Part shown: piece by piece, positions 1 through 9,276 of the stretch
Layout: each line of letters opens with the position of its first letter
Position numbering within the stretch: position 1 is the first letter of the stretch
From: an uncultured Clostridia bacterium
GTDB taxonomy: Bacteria > Bacillota > Clostridia > Oscillospirales > Acutalibacteraceae
DNA: 64,000 nucleotides
Direction of reading: 5' to 3'
Assembly (NCBI GenBank): GCA_946183365.1
Contig: CAMHAH010000012.1
Span: 29,181 to 93,180 of the forward strand
Notes under the pieces: model-generated
Seen by the model: the letters and a program-made list of their open reading frames with translations, nothing else
Databases searched by the model: none
What the model was told of the DNA's origin: nothing
Translations under genes and position numbers: made by a program

Positions 1-2
1 GA

Positions 3-1334
3 CACTTTGAGCCGCTCAGGCACTATGCCGAGGTACACCTCATCCTCTCTCCTCTGCCCCGTGACAGCGGTCTTGTGTTCAGCTCCGATTGCAGCGAGGA
101 TAAGCTCGACAAGAACTGGCAGAGGCTGATACTCACCCATCTGTATGAAAAGACGCATATAGGCGTGCTGACAGGCTCGCCGATAACGGATATGAAGATC
201 ACCCTGTCAGCGGGCAGGGCTCACCCCAAGCACACCGAGGGCGGAGACTTCCGCCGGGCGACCTACCGCGCCGTAAGACAGGGGCTGAGAATGGCTCATA
301 GCGTGCTGTTAGAGCCGATATACTCCTTCACCCTCGAGGTACCCGCCGAGAATATCGGCAGAGCCATGACGGACGTCACCCGTATGCACGGCTCCTTTGA
401 CCCGCCCGAGACCTACGGCGATACAGCGGTGCTGACAGGCACAGCGCCCGTATCGTCGATGCGCGGCTACTCAAAAGAAGTGATGCAGTATACCCGCGGC
501 GCAGGTCGGCTGAGCTGTACCTTGAAGGGCTATGAGAAATGCCATAACTCAGACGAGGTGATATCGGCGATTGGCTATGACCCCGACAGCGACACAGAGA
601 ACACCGCCGACTCGGTATTCTGCTCTCACGGAGCGGGTCACACGGTAAAGTGGGACGAGGTGTATGAGCATATGCACTTAGACAGCGTCCTCGAGCCAAA
701 GACAGACGATGAGCCGAAGAGCCGCCGCGACCTCTCAAAATACAAGTCGCAGAAGGATATCTTCGCTCTCGACAAGGAGCTGATGAGGATATTCGAGCAG
801 ACCTACGGCCCCGTAAAGCGCAAGGTCTACAGCGAGCCGAAGCGCTATAAGACCCCCGAATATCAGAAGCCCAAGCACAAAAAGAACCTGCCCTCAGACT
901 ACAACGGCGTCGAATATGTGCTGGTGGACGGCTACAACGTAATCCACGCGTGGGACAATCTCAAAGAGCTTGTGGACGGCCACATGGACGTCGCCAGAAA
1001 TCTGCTGATAAACATACTGTGCAACTATCAGGGCTACAAGAAATGCGAGCTGATACTGGTGTTCGACGCATACAAGGTCAAGGGTCACGAACGCGAGATA
1101 GAGCGGGTGAACAACATCACCATAGTCTATACCAAAGAGGCTGAGACCGCCGATATGTACATAGAGCGCGCCTCATACAAGCTCGCAAAGAACAACCGCG
1201 TAAGGGTAGTGACCTCGGACGGTATGGAGCAGATGATAATCATCGGCAACGGAGCGATACGGGTGCCGTCCCGCGACTTCTATGACGAGATAAAGGCGGC
1301 AGAACAAGAGATAAGAGAGATAATAGGCGGTTGA
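3..1334 (+). CDS. TetM/EF-G-like translation factor, C-terminal part, fused to a YacP/Rae1-type NYN nuclease domain (5' end outside window)
   Basis: Frame is open from base 3 (HFEPLRHYAEVHLILSPLPRDSGLVF...). EF-G/TetM-like domain IV-V text (GDTAVLTGTAPVSSMRGYSKEVMQYTRGAGRLSCTLKGYE), then YVLVDGYNVIHAW...LILVFDAYKVKG...TADMYIERAS...VRVVTSDGMEQ typical of NYN_YacP. The listed 75 start is an internal GTG. Confidence 0.85.
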   Translation, partial: HFEPLRHYAEVHLILSPLPRDSGLVFSSDCSEDKLDKNWQRLILTHLYEKTHIGVLTGSPITDMKITLSAGRAHPKHTEGGDFRRATYRAVRQGLRMAHSVLLEPIYSFTLEVPAENIGRAMTDVTRMHGSFDPPETYGDTAVLTGTAPVSSMRGYSKEVMQYTRGAGRLSCTLKGYEKCHNSDEVISAIGYDPDSDTENTADSVFCSHGAGHTVKWDEVYEHMHLDSVLEPKTDDEPKSRRDLSKYKSQKDIFALDKELMRIFEQTYGPVKRKVYSEPKRYKTPEYQKPKHKKNLPSDYNGVEYVLVDGYNVIHAWDNLKELVDGHMDVARNLLINILCNYQGYKKCELILVFDAYKVKGHEREIERVNNITIVYTKEAETADMYIERASYKLAKNNRVRVVTSDGMEQMIIIGNGAIRVPSRDFYDEIKAAEQEIREIIGG

Positions 1335-1428
1335 TGATTTTAATTTGTAGGGATGTTCCTCAGTCCTCCGCAAATGACGGGCGTTTATTATTATGCCGTT
1401 TCTTTCTAATCTGATTTTTCTACAAACT

Positions 1429-1467
1429 CAGGGCCCTGCGCCGAAACGCAGAGCCCTGCTTTTTTAT
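1429..1467 (+). terminator. Rho-independent terminator
   Basis: CAGGGCCCTGCG-CCGAAA-CGCAGAGCCCTG followed by CTTTTTT. Confidence 0.8.
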
Positions 1468-1487
1468 GCTTATTATATGCTTATCAT

Positions 1488-2879
1488 TTAATTATACAGA
1501 CCGTAGAACGCCTTATACGCCATGTAGATATCGGCCTTGCTGATGACCTCGAACGGCGCGTGCATACACAGCACCGCTACGCCGAGATCGACTACATCGA
1601 CGTTCATGTTCGCAACGTACTTCGCTATGGTACCGCCGCCGCCTATATCGACCTTGCCCAGCTCGCCTATCTGCCACTTGACGTTGTTCCTCTCGAGCAT
1701 CGAGCGTATCTCGCCCATGAACTCGGCTGAGGCGTCGGACGTATCGTACTTGCCGCCGTGACCCGTATACTTGCTGATTACTACGCCCTCGTTGATGAAT
1801 GAGCAGTTCTTAGGCTCATAAGCCGAGGCGAAGGTGGGGTCGAAAGCCGCGTTGACGTCGGCTGAGAGACACTTGCTCTTTGAGAGCACATGATAGCCCT
1901 CGTTGCCGTCGGCTTTGGCGAGGTCATAGATGAAGTAGCGCAGAAAATCGCTCTGCATACCCGTGTTGCCGTCTGAGCCGGTCTCTTCCTTATCGGTCAG
2001 ATAGGTGATACAGGTACACTCGGGCAGCTTGGTATCTATAGCCGCCATGACCGAGGGATAAGCGCAGCATCGGTCGTCGTGACCGTAGCCGCCTATCATG
2101 GAGCGGTCAAAGCCTACGTCGCGGGTCTTGAACGCGGGACAGAAGTTCAGCTCAGCTGAGAGGAAGTCGCTCTCTTCGATCCCGTAGCGCTCGTTGAGGA
2201 TCCTCATGACATTGAGAGAGATAAGGTCCTTTTCGTCGCTGTCATCATAGGGACGGGAGCCGACGAGGATATTGAGATCCTCTCCCGTGAAAGCCTTAGC
2301 CATAGTCTTGGTAGCCTGCTCACGGTCAAGGTGAGGCAGAAGATCGGTGATAAGGAAGCACTCATCCTCGGGATCGTCGCCGATACGGATATCAACGGTA
2401 GAGCCGTCGAGCTTGACCACTCTGCCGTGCATAGCGAGCGGGATAGCCGTCCACTGATACTTCTTTATACCGCCGTAGTAATGGGTCTTGAACAGAGCCA
2501 TGCCGTTGTCCTGATAGAGCGGATTGGGCTTTAAGTCTATGCGCGGCGAGTCGATATGAGCTATAGAGAGGCGAACGCCGTTGTCGGTTCCGTTCTTACC
2601 TATGACCGCGAGACCGATAGCCTTCTCACGGTTTATGATATACACTCTGTCGCCGGGCTTATACTCCGCCTTGGGGTCGTACTCGGTAAAGCCGTTGTCC
2701 TCGGCGAGCTTCCTGACATACTTGACCGCCTCGCGCTCGGTGCGTGAGTTGTCGAGGAAATCCTTGTAGCCTACACAGAATTCGTCGGCCTCCTTAAGTA
2801 CCTCGGGGCTGAAAGAAGCGGCGCCCCTGCGATCCTTCATCATGAGCTTCTCTCTGAGCTCTTTTGCGTTTTCACTCAT
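1488..2879 (-). CDS. M18 family aminopeptidase
   Basis: SIAHIDSPRIDLKPNPLY, HDDRCCAYPS, DKEETGSDGNTGMQS and YTGHGGKYDTSDASAEF motifs of M18 peptidases. Confidence 0.9.
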   Translation of the reverse strand: MSENAKELREKLMMKDRRGAASFSPEVLKEADEFCVGYKDFLDNSRTEREAVKYVRKLAEDNGFTEYDPKAEYKPGDRVYIINREKAIGLAVIGKNGTDNGVRLSIAHIDSPRIDLKPNPLYQDNGMALFKTHYYGGIKKYQWTAIPLAMHGRVVKLDGSTVDIRIGDDPEDECFLITDLLPHLDREQATKTMAKAFTGEDLNILVGSRPYDDSDEKDLISLNVMRILNERYGIEESDFLSAELNFCPAFKTRDVGFDRSMIGGYGHDDRCCAYPSVMAAIDTKLPECTCITYLTDKEETGSDGNTGMQSDFLRYFIYDLAKADGNEGYHVLSKSKCLSADVNAAFDPTFASAYEPKNCSFINEGVVISKYTGHGGKYDTSDASAEFMGEIRSMLERNNVKWQIGELGKVDIGGGGTIAKYVANMNVDVVDLGVAVLCMHAPFEVISKADIYMAYKAFYGLYN

Positions 2880-2935
2880 ATTTTATACCTCCTGTGGAAT
2901 TATTAACGAATTAATGATCTGAGAGTTTCTCAGCT

Positions 2936-3568
2936 TTATTTTAAGCCGTAATACAGCTTCTTATACATCTCATAGGTCTTTTCGACCTTCTCGGCGTAAT
3001 GCTCGGTCTCTGAGTAGGGTATCTTGGTCAGAGTGGTGCCGTTCGCCGAATACGCGGTATCGGCGAGCCAGCCGTCAACGGTGGTAGTGCCCGCGTTATA
3101 AGCGGCGGCTACTGTGCGGATATCAGAGCCGTAGCGTTCTAAGAGTATCGACAAAAAATAAGTGCCGTAGCGTATATTTATCGCGGGGTCGGTCAGCTGT
3201 GACGTATCGTATTTTACCGAGCCGTCGAGCTTCTCCTGCAGCCAGTCAAAGGTAGCGGGCATGAGCTGCATAAGCCCTATGGCTCCCGCGTGGCTCTCGA
3301 CCTCGGGTCTGAAACCGCTCTCGTTGCGTATGACCGAGTATATCAGAGCCTCGTCGACGTTGAACTCGCGCGCGCTGCTCTGTACCTCAGCGGTGTATTT
3401 CTGAGGATAAAAGAAGCTGTATACCTGACCCTTCAAGCCCTTCATATCATTGCCCGTGAAGAAAAACAGGACGACCGCGAAGGCGATAAGTATGATTATA
3501 AGTGTCGCCAAGAAGCCCAGCACTCCGTGACCCTTCGTCTCACGCCTGTTCTGATAGCGTCTGCTCAT
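2936..3568 (-). CDS. Lytic transglycosylase (SLT domain), membrane anchored
   Basis: N-terminal TM segment; ALIYSVIRNESGFRPEVESHAGAIGLMQLMPATFDWL...YGTYFLSILLERYG...AAYNAG. Confidence 0.9.
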   Translation of the reverse strand: MSRRYQNRRETKGHGVLGFLATLIIILIAFAVVLFFFTGNDMKGLKGQVYSFFYPQKYTAEVQSSAREFNVDEALIYSVIRNESGFRPEVESHAGAIGLMQLMPATFDWLQEKLDGSVKYDTSQLTDPAINIRYGTYFLSILLERYGSDIRTVAAAYNAGTTTVDGWLADTAYSANGTTLTKIPYSETEHYAEKVEKTYEMYKKLYYGLK

Positions 3569-5178
3569 AGGCGCACCAGCCTTTCGTACAGCTTACGCAC
3601 CGCCGCTCTGAATTCCTCGGCGGTACCGTTATTTATAATTATATCGTCTGAACAGGCTTTAAAGAACTCCTCGTCAAACTGAGCCGACATCCTGAGCTCT
3701 ATCTCTGCTTTTGATAAGCCGTCGCGCTCTTTGAGCCGCTCTATCCTTATATCCCTGTCGGCAAGTATGCTTACTATCGTATCGCAGTAGCGATCCTCGC
3801 CCGATTCAAAAAGCTGAGAAGCGTCAAACACGACCGTCCCGCCCTCTGCCGCCTCAGCCTCGTCGAGCATAAGACGGGATATCACGGGGTGGGTTATGCG
3901 GTTGAGCTTTTCGGTATTCTCGGGCGTTGAAAAGGCTATTGACGCGACCAGCCTGCGGTCGAGACCGCCGTCGGGCAGCAGTACGTCGCCGAACGCCTCA
4001 CACAGCGCCCTCTTGACCTCGTCAAGCTCTACGGCAGCCCGAGCCGCCTTATCGGCGCTGACTACATGAAGCCCGAATTCAGAGAGCAGCCGCGCCGCCT
4101 CGCTCTTGCCCGAGCCCGTCTGACCCGTCAGCCCGATTATCCGCTTTGACGGCAGGTCTATGACCTCGAACGCCGCCGCGCGTATCATGCGGTTATAAAG
4201 CGCCATGCCCACACCCTGAGCCGATGGACAATGGGCGTAAACTATACCCGCGCCGAGACCGTCGACAGCCCTGAGCGCGTCAAAGAGCTCGTGAGCCTGA
4301 GCGCTCTCATCATCAACAGAGCCCATGCTGACATACGGCGCGGTAAGATGAGGGATATCCTCGTCAAAGCACAGCGCCGCTACGGTATCGTCGCGCCTGT
4401 GAGCGCGGTTCACAAAGCTGATATATTTATCATCGCCGCCGCGCAGCAGTACCACCTTAGCCTTGGGCGCGTAGTGCTTGTACTTCATGCCGGGTGACGA
4501 CGCCTTCTCGTCCTTTTCAAGCTGATTGAGCACAGCCTTATCGACCTCGACCGTGCCGATGACCGCCTCGAGCTGTTCTTTGGTGATGATACCGGGTCTT
4601 AGTATACGCGGGACGTCGCCGACAAGGGTGATGACAGTGCTCTCAACGCCTACGCTGCACGCGCCGCCGTCGAGGATAGCCTCTATCCTGCCGTCCATAT
4701 CATCGGCGACATGGCGGGCTGTTGTGGGGCTCGGCTTGCCCGAGGTGTTGGCTGACGGAGCGGCGAGAGCCAGACCGCTGACCCTTAAGAGCCTCTGAGC
4801 CGCGGGGTGCGAGGGTATACGGACAGCCACGGTATCAAGTCCCGCGCTTACCTCATCGGGTATGACGCTGCCCTTTGGCATGATGATGGTCAAGGGTCCC
4901 GGCCAGAAGGCTTCTGAAAGCAATCGAGCCTTATCGGGTATCTCAGATACCAAGCCCAGCCTGTTTATATCCTCGAACTGAGCCACATGGACGATCAGCG
5001 GGTTATCCATAGGCCTGCCCTTAGCCTCAAAAATACGCTTCACGGCGCTGCCGTTGAGCGCGTCGGCGGCAAGCCCGTAGACCGTCTCGGTAGGCATGGC
5101 GACCAGACCCCCGTCCCTGAGGACAGCGGCAGCCGCGCTGATATCTTCGGTTGTATCGTTTAAATGTAAAGTGTTCAT
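3565..5178 (-). CDS. Bifunctional fusion: threonylcarbamoyl-AMP synthase (Sua5/YwlC) and dephospho-CoA kinase (CoaE)
   Basis: N-terminal Sua5: GGLVAMPTETVYGLAADAL...AKGRPMDNPLIVH...SANTSGKPSPT...SPGMKYKHYAPKA. C-terminal CoaE: IIGLTGQTGSGKSEAARLLSEFG...VSADKAARAAVE...ITHPVISRLM. No internal stop. Confidence 0.9.
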   Translation of the reverse strand: MNTLHLNDTTEDISAAAAVLRDGGLVAMPTETVYGLAADALNGSAVKRIFEAKGRPMDNPLIVHVAQFEDINRLGLVSEIPDKARLLSEAFWPGPLTIIMPKGSVIPDEVSAGLDTVAVRIPSHPAAQRLLRVSGLALAAPSANTSGKPSPTTARHVADDMDGRIEAILDGGACSVGVESTVITLVGDVPRILRPGIITKEQLEAVIGTVEVDKAVLNQLEKDEKASSPGMKYKHYAPKAKVVLLRGGDDKYISFVNRAHRRDDTVAALCFDEDIPHLTAPYVSMGSVDDESAQAHELFDALRAVDGLGAGIVYAHCPSAQGVGMALYNRMIRAAAFEVIDLPSKRIIGLTGQTGSGKSEAARLLSEFGLHVVSADKAARAAVELDEVKRALCEAFGDVLLPDGGLDRRLVASIAFSTPENTEKLNRITHPVISRLMLDEAEAAEGGTVVFDASQLFESGEDRYCDTIVSILADRDIRIERLKERDGLSKAEIELRMSAQFDEEFFKACSDDIIINNGTAEEFRAAVRKLYERLVRL

Positions 5179-5190
5179 AACAGTATATTC

Positions 5191-5425
5191 AGTTAGGAGT
5201 GAGGAGTTAGGAATTAGGAGTTAGGAGTTAGGAATTTATGGCGGGCGCTGCCCGCACCCGATATAGGCCCCCTTTCCTAAGGGGGCTGTCGCGAAGCGAC
5301 TGGGGGTTTGAACCTTCCACCGCTGACGCGGTCCCCCTCCCTTAGAAAAGGGAGGCGTTATGTTCCCTTAACTCCTAACTCCTCACTCCTAACTCCTCAT
5401 TAATAAAACTCCTCACTCCTAACTA
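5191..5425. repeat. Mosaic palindromic intergenic repeat, copy A
   Basis: TTAGGAG/TGAGGAG heptad arrays flank a palindromic core (CCTTTCCTAAGGGGGCTGTCGCGAAGCGACTGGGGG...CCCTCCCTTAGAAAAGGGAGG); inverted relative to copy B. Confidence 0.9.
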
Positions 5426-5472
5426 TTTGAAGTCCTTCCTTCTCGGTAGGAGCAAACCTCTCCCCTACAAGT

Positions 5473-6549
5473 TTAACTTCTCATGCTCTCCTTGAGCTGT
5501 TCCGCTCTCTGAGCTGTCACGAGGGCGTCGATTATCTCGTCGAGGTCGCCGTTCATTATATCGTCGAGCTTATAGAGCGTCAGCCCGATACGGTGATCGG
5601 TAACGCGGCTCTGCGGGAAGTTATAGGTGCGTATCTTCTCGCTGCGGTCGCCCGAGCCGACCTGAGAGCGTCGGTCAGAGGCGATAGCCTCGTTCTGCTT
5701 ATCCTGCTCCATTTTGAGCAGGCGCGATTTGAGCACCTTCATCGCCTTGTCCTTGTTCTTATACTGAGAGCGCTCATCCTGACACTCAACCACCATGCCG
5801 GTGGGCTTATGGGTGATACGGATAGCGGACGAGGTCTTGTTGATATGCTGACCGCCCGCGCCGGATGAGCGGAAGGTATCTATCTCGAGGTCGTTGGGGT
5901 CGAGCTCGACCTCAACGTCGTCAGCCTCGGGCAGTACCGCTACGGTAGCCGCCGAGGTGTGTATACGTCCCGAGCTCTCGGTCCGGGGCACGCGCTGTAC
6001 GCGGTGAGTGCCCGACTCGAACTTGAAGCGGCTGTAGGCGGCGCCTCCGCTGACTATGAACGAGACCTCCTTAAAGCCGCCGAGCCCCGTCTCATTAAGG
6101 CTGACTATCTCTGTCTTATAGCCCTTTCGCTCGGCGTACATACTGTACATACGGTACAGATCATAGGCAAAGAGCGAGCTCTCTTCGCCGCCCGTGCCGC
6201 CGCGTATCTCTACGATAACGTTCCTCTCGTCGTTGGGGTCCTTGGGCAGGAGAAGTATCTTTAGCTCCTCTTCAAGCGCGGGTATAGAGCGCTTTGCGTC
6301 GTCGAGCTCAGTTGAAGCGAGCTCTCTGAGTTCTTCATCGGCTGAGCTGTCCTCAAGGATAGCCAGAGCGTCGTCCACGGCGGCTTTAGCCGATTTATAC
6401 TCGCGGTACTTTTTGACCACGGGCTCGAGCTCGGAGTACTCCTGCATGACCTTGCGGTATGTGTCGGGATCGGCAACCACATCGGGCTCATACATCCGCT
6501 TTTCAAGCTCGTTATATCTCTTTTCAAATATCTCTAATCTTGTAAACAT
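5473..6549 (-). CDS. prfA: Peptide chain release factor 1
   Basis: GGQ motif (SSGAGGQHINKTSSAIRITHKPTGMVVECQDERSQ); RVQRVPRTESSGRIHTSAATVAVLPE. Confidence 0.97.
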   Translation of the reverse strand: MFTRLEIFEKRYNELEKRMYEPDVVADPDTYRKVMQEYSELEPVVKKYREYKSAKAAVDDALAILEDSSADEELRELASTELDDAKRSIPALEEELKILLLPKDPNDERNVIVEIRGGTGGEESSLFAYDLYRMYSMYAERKGYKTEIVSLNETGLGGFKEVSFIVSGGAAYSRFKFESGTHRVQRVPRTESSGRIHTSAATVAVLPEADDVEVELDPNDLEIDTFRSSGAGGQHINKTSSAIRITHKPTGMVVECQDERSQYKNKDKAMKVLKSRLLKMEQDKQNEAIASDRRSQVGSGDRSEKIRTYNFPQSRVTDHRIGLTLYKLDDIMNGDLDEIIDALVTAQRAEQLKESMRS

Positions 6550-6567
6550 AGCGATTATCCTTTGGGT

Positions 6568-6758
6568 AATTAGGAATTAGGAATGAGGAATGAGGAGTTA
6601 AGGGAACATAACGCCTCCCTTTTTCTAAGGGAGGGGGACCGCGTCAGCGGTGGAAGGTTCAAACCCCCAGTCGCTTCGCGACAGCCCCCTTAGGAAAGGG
6701 GGCCTATATCGGGTGCGGGCAGCGCCCGCCATAAATTCCTAATTCCTAACTCCTAACT
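6568..6758. repeat. Mosaic palindromic intergenic repeat, copy B
   Basis: Near-identical inverted copy of the 5191-5425 element on the other side of prfA. Confidence 0.9.
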
Positions 6759-6941
6759 GTTTCCCTCTCTTAGCACCTGTCTGATGTTGTGCTCGGCTTT
6801 TTTGCGGGGGATCATCACCTCTCTGCCGCAGCTCTTGCAGCGGAGCTTGAAATCCATCCCCGACCTGAGCACCAGAAAACGGTTGTTGCCGCAGGGATGG
6901 GGCTTCTTCATAATAAGCTCGTCGTTGACGCGTATATCCAT
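6753..6941 (-). CDS. DUF951-like small zinc-ribbon-type protein
   Basis: MDIRVNDELIMKKPHPCGNNRFLVLRSGMDFKLRCKSCGREVMIPRKKAEHNI; good RBS (GGGGGTGAGG) before the 6941 ATG. Confidence 0.85.
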   Translation of the reverse strand: MDIRVNDELIMKKPHPCGNNRFLVLRSGMDFKLRCKSCGREVMIPRKKAEHNIRQVLREGNS

Positions 6942-7173
6942 CTGCCTCACCCCCAAATTTATTCATTATATAATATACCACATATCGGCAGAAAATGCAA
7001 TCTGTTCTATATCTTGCCGGCTTACGGTTCTATATCTTGTCCGACTACAGTTAGCATATGCTATATCTTGACTATCCAGATATCATGAGCTATAATATAG
7101 AGTGATATTGTATGCAATATCGGTACAAAGGTTTTGCCTTGAATTATTTTTTGTATAATAAGCAGGAAATATT

Positions 7174-9234
7174 ATGGAAGATAAACATCTTGAATTAAAA
7201 CACCGTTTCGCGTTCGGAGCGGCTATGAGCGCTTTTCTGTGCTTTACGCTGCTGGTATACAGCCCGTTGTCGCTGTATATCACCGGTAACGACGAGATGT
7301 GGTTCAGCTTTCGCTCGCTGCTGCTGCCGGTAACGGTGGTATCGCTCACGGCGTTCCTTATACTGACGGTCGTGCTCTCTCTGCCTAAGGGCGGCATACA
7401 CAAGATACTGTGCTGTCTGGTGTTCGGCGTAACGCTGGGGCTGTATATACAATGCGGCTTCTTCAACATAAGCTACGGCTCGGGCGTGCTCGACGGCTCT
7501 CAGATAGCGTGGAAGGACTATACCACCTACGGCGCTATCGACTCGGCAGTATGGGCGGCGTGTATCGCTATGCCGTTCGCGCTGTTCATGGTATTCAAGC
7601 GCTCGTGGAGACACGTTCTCATGATAGCGGCGGCGTTCATAGTCATCCTGCAGATAGGCGGCCTGACCATCAACATCTATCAGAACCAGAATTCTCTTGA
7701 TAAGCTGAGCCACGAGGTCACCACCGACGGTATGTTTGATCTCTCCGAAAACGATAACACCCTTGTGTTCATCATGAACGGCATGGACGCCGAGTATTAT
7801 CAGGAGTATAAGGACGAAAACCCCGATATAGAATACTCGCTCAAGGGCTTTACCGAATATGACAACGCCCTCGCGGCGGGGTCAGACTCGCTGGTATCCA
7901 TGCCCTCTATGCTGACGGGCAGCGTATATAAGAAGGACACCAAATACACCGAGTTCATCGACGATACCTGGAACAGCTACAACGTATTTGACCTTTTGAA
8001 CAAGAACGGAGCTGACGCGCGCATATACGCCGAGGACAAGTTCTTCGGCAACGCGGCGGTACGCAAGGTCGATAACATTGCCGACAGAGCTCAGGACGCG
8101 GCGGCTTATCCCGTCATAGGCAGCACCATATACCGCTACACCATGTACAACGCCATGCCGCATTACTTGAAACGCTTCTTCTGGATGAGCCTTGAGGACT
8201 ACTCGTCGTTCAAGAGCAACAGTACCTTCAGCGCCGGCAACGACGATGTTTTCTTTGCCGATTATGACAAGCGCGGAGGCTTCAGCTATTCAAAGAGCTA
8301 TGATAACGCTGTGAGGATATATAACTTAAAGGGCGCTGAGAAGCCCTACCGACTGACCTCGACGGGTGAGAAGAACACCGACGGGACCTCACGGCAGGAG
8401 CAGATAGCGGGCGACTTCACCTATATCCTTAAGATGATAGAGGATCTCAAAGAGAACGGCAGATACAAAACCGCGCGCATAGTCATCACCACTGACTGCG
8501 GCGCTCTCGAGTACGGTCAAAAGCCCATGCTGCTGTATAAGGAGCGCGGATATGACGAAGTATATAAGAAGAGCTCAGCACCGGTATCGCTCTTTGACCT
8601 GCCCGCGACCCTCGCCTCATCGGTCACAAAGGATTATAAGAATATCGGAACCGGCGTGAGCTTCAGCGACGCTCAGAATGAAGCGTGGAACCGCAGAAGG
8701 CTGTTCTACCGCAGCACAGGCACAAACGCCGAGTCGCGCATAGAGGAGTACAAGACCAACTCAGCCGCCATAGACTCAGAGAGCCTGAAGCTGATAAATA
8801 CCTATTATATCAACGGCGGCAGGATAGATAACTACACCCTCGGCACGGAGCTGACCTTTACCGAGGACGAGACCGCTATCATGTACTGTAAATCGGGCTT
8901 CGGCCATACCAACGGCTGGCGAACGATAATACTCGGTACGCCTGCTGTCATGGATATACCGTTTGAAAAGATACCCAGCAACATCGAGGACCTGCACGCG
9001 TATTTCAACGTGCTGAATATCTATGAAGAGACGCAGTGCGTAGTGCTTGCCAACGGTACCGAGGTATTCAACGACAGGCTGGGCAGCGATATCCGCATGA
9101 ACGGTCTGAACTTCCTTATCCCGACAGGAGTTATCTCTGCGGATAAGAAGCTGACCCTCGAGTTCATCTTCCCCGAGATCGATCACGAAAAGGATATTAT
9201 GGCGCTGACCTCGTTCAAGATCTACAATCAGTAA
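7174..9234 (+). CDS. Membrane sulfatase/phosphoglycerol-transferase-like protein (LtaS-like architecture), divergent active site
   Basis: N-terminal TM helices then alkaline-phosphatase-fold text: LVFIMNGMDAEYYQEY, SMPSMLTGS, RIVITTDCGALEYGQKPMLLYKERG, SLFDLPATLAS. Confidence 0.65.
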   Translation: MEDKHLELKHRFAFGAAMSAFLCFTLLVYSPLSLYITGNDEMWFSFRSLLLPVTVVSLTAFLILTVVLSLPKGGIHKILCCLVFGVTLGLYIQCGFFNISYGSGVLDGSQIAWKDYTTYGAIDSAVWAACIAMPFALFMVFKRSWRHVLMIAAAFIVILQIGGLTINIYQNQNSLDKLSHEVTTDGMFDLSENDNTLVFIMNGMDAEYYQEYKDENPDIEYSLKGFTEYDNALAAGSDSLVSMPSMLTGSVYKKDTKYTEFIDDTWNSYNVFDLLNKNGADARIYAEDKFFGNAAVRKVDNIADRAQDAAAYPVIGSTIYRYTMYNAMPHYLKRFFWMSLEDYSSFKSNSTFSAGNDDVFFADYDKRGGFSYSKSYDNAVRIYNLKGAEKPYRLTSTGEKNTDGTSRQEQIAGDFTYILKMIEDLKENGRYKTARIVITTDCGALEYGQKPMLLYKERGYDEVYKKSSAPVSLFDLPATLASSVTKDYKNIGTGVSFSDAQNEAWNRRRLFYRSTGTNAESRIEEYKTNSAAIDSESLKLINTYYINGGRIDNYTLGTELTFTEDETAIMYCKSGFGHTNGWRTIILGTPAVMDIPFEKIPSNIEDLHAYFNVLNIYEETQCVVLANGTEVFNDRLGSDIRMNGLNFLIPTGVISADKKLTLEFIFPEIDHEKDIMALTSFKIYNQ

Positions 9235-9249
9235 ATATATGCTATCAGG

Positions 9250-9276
9250 GAGCTGTCCGAAAGGGCAGCTCTTTTT
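9250..9276 (+). terminator. Rho-independent terminator
   Basis: GAGCTGTCC-GAAA-GGGCAGCTC-TTTTT after the 9234 stop. Confidence 0.85.

Noticed and set aside
5191-5425. Heptad array considered as a CRISPR array
   Set aside because: Repeats are 7 bp, degenerate and without unique spacers; no cas genes in the window.
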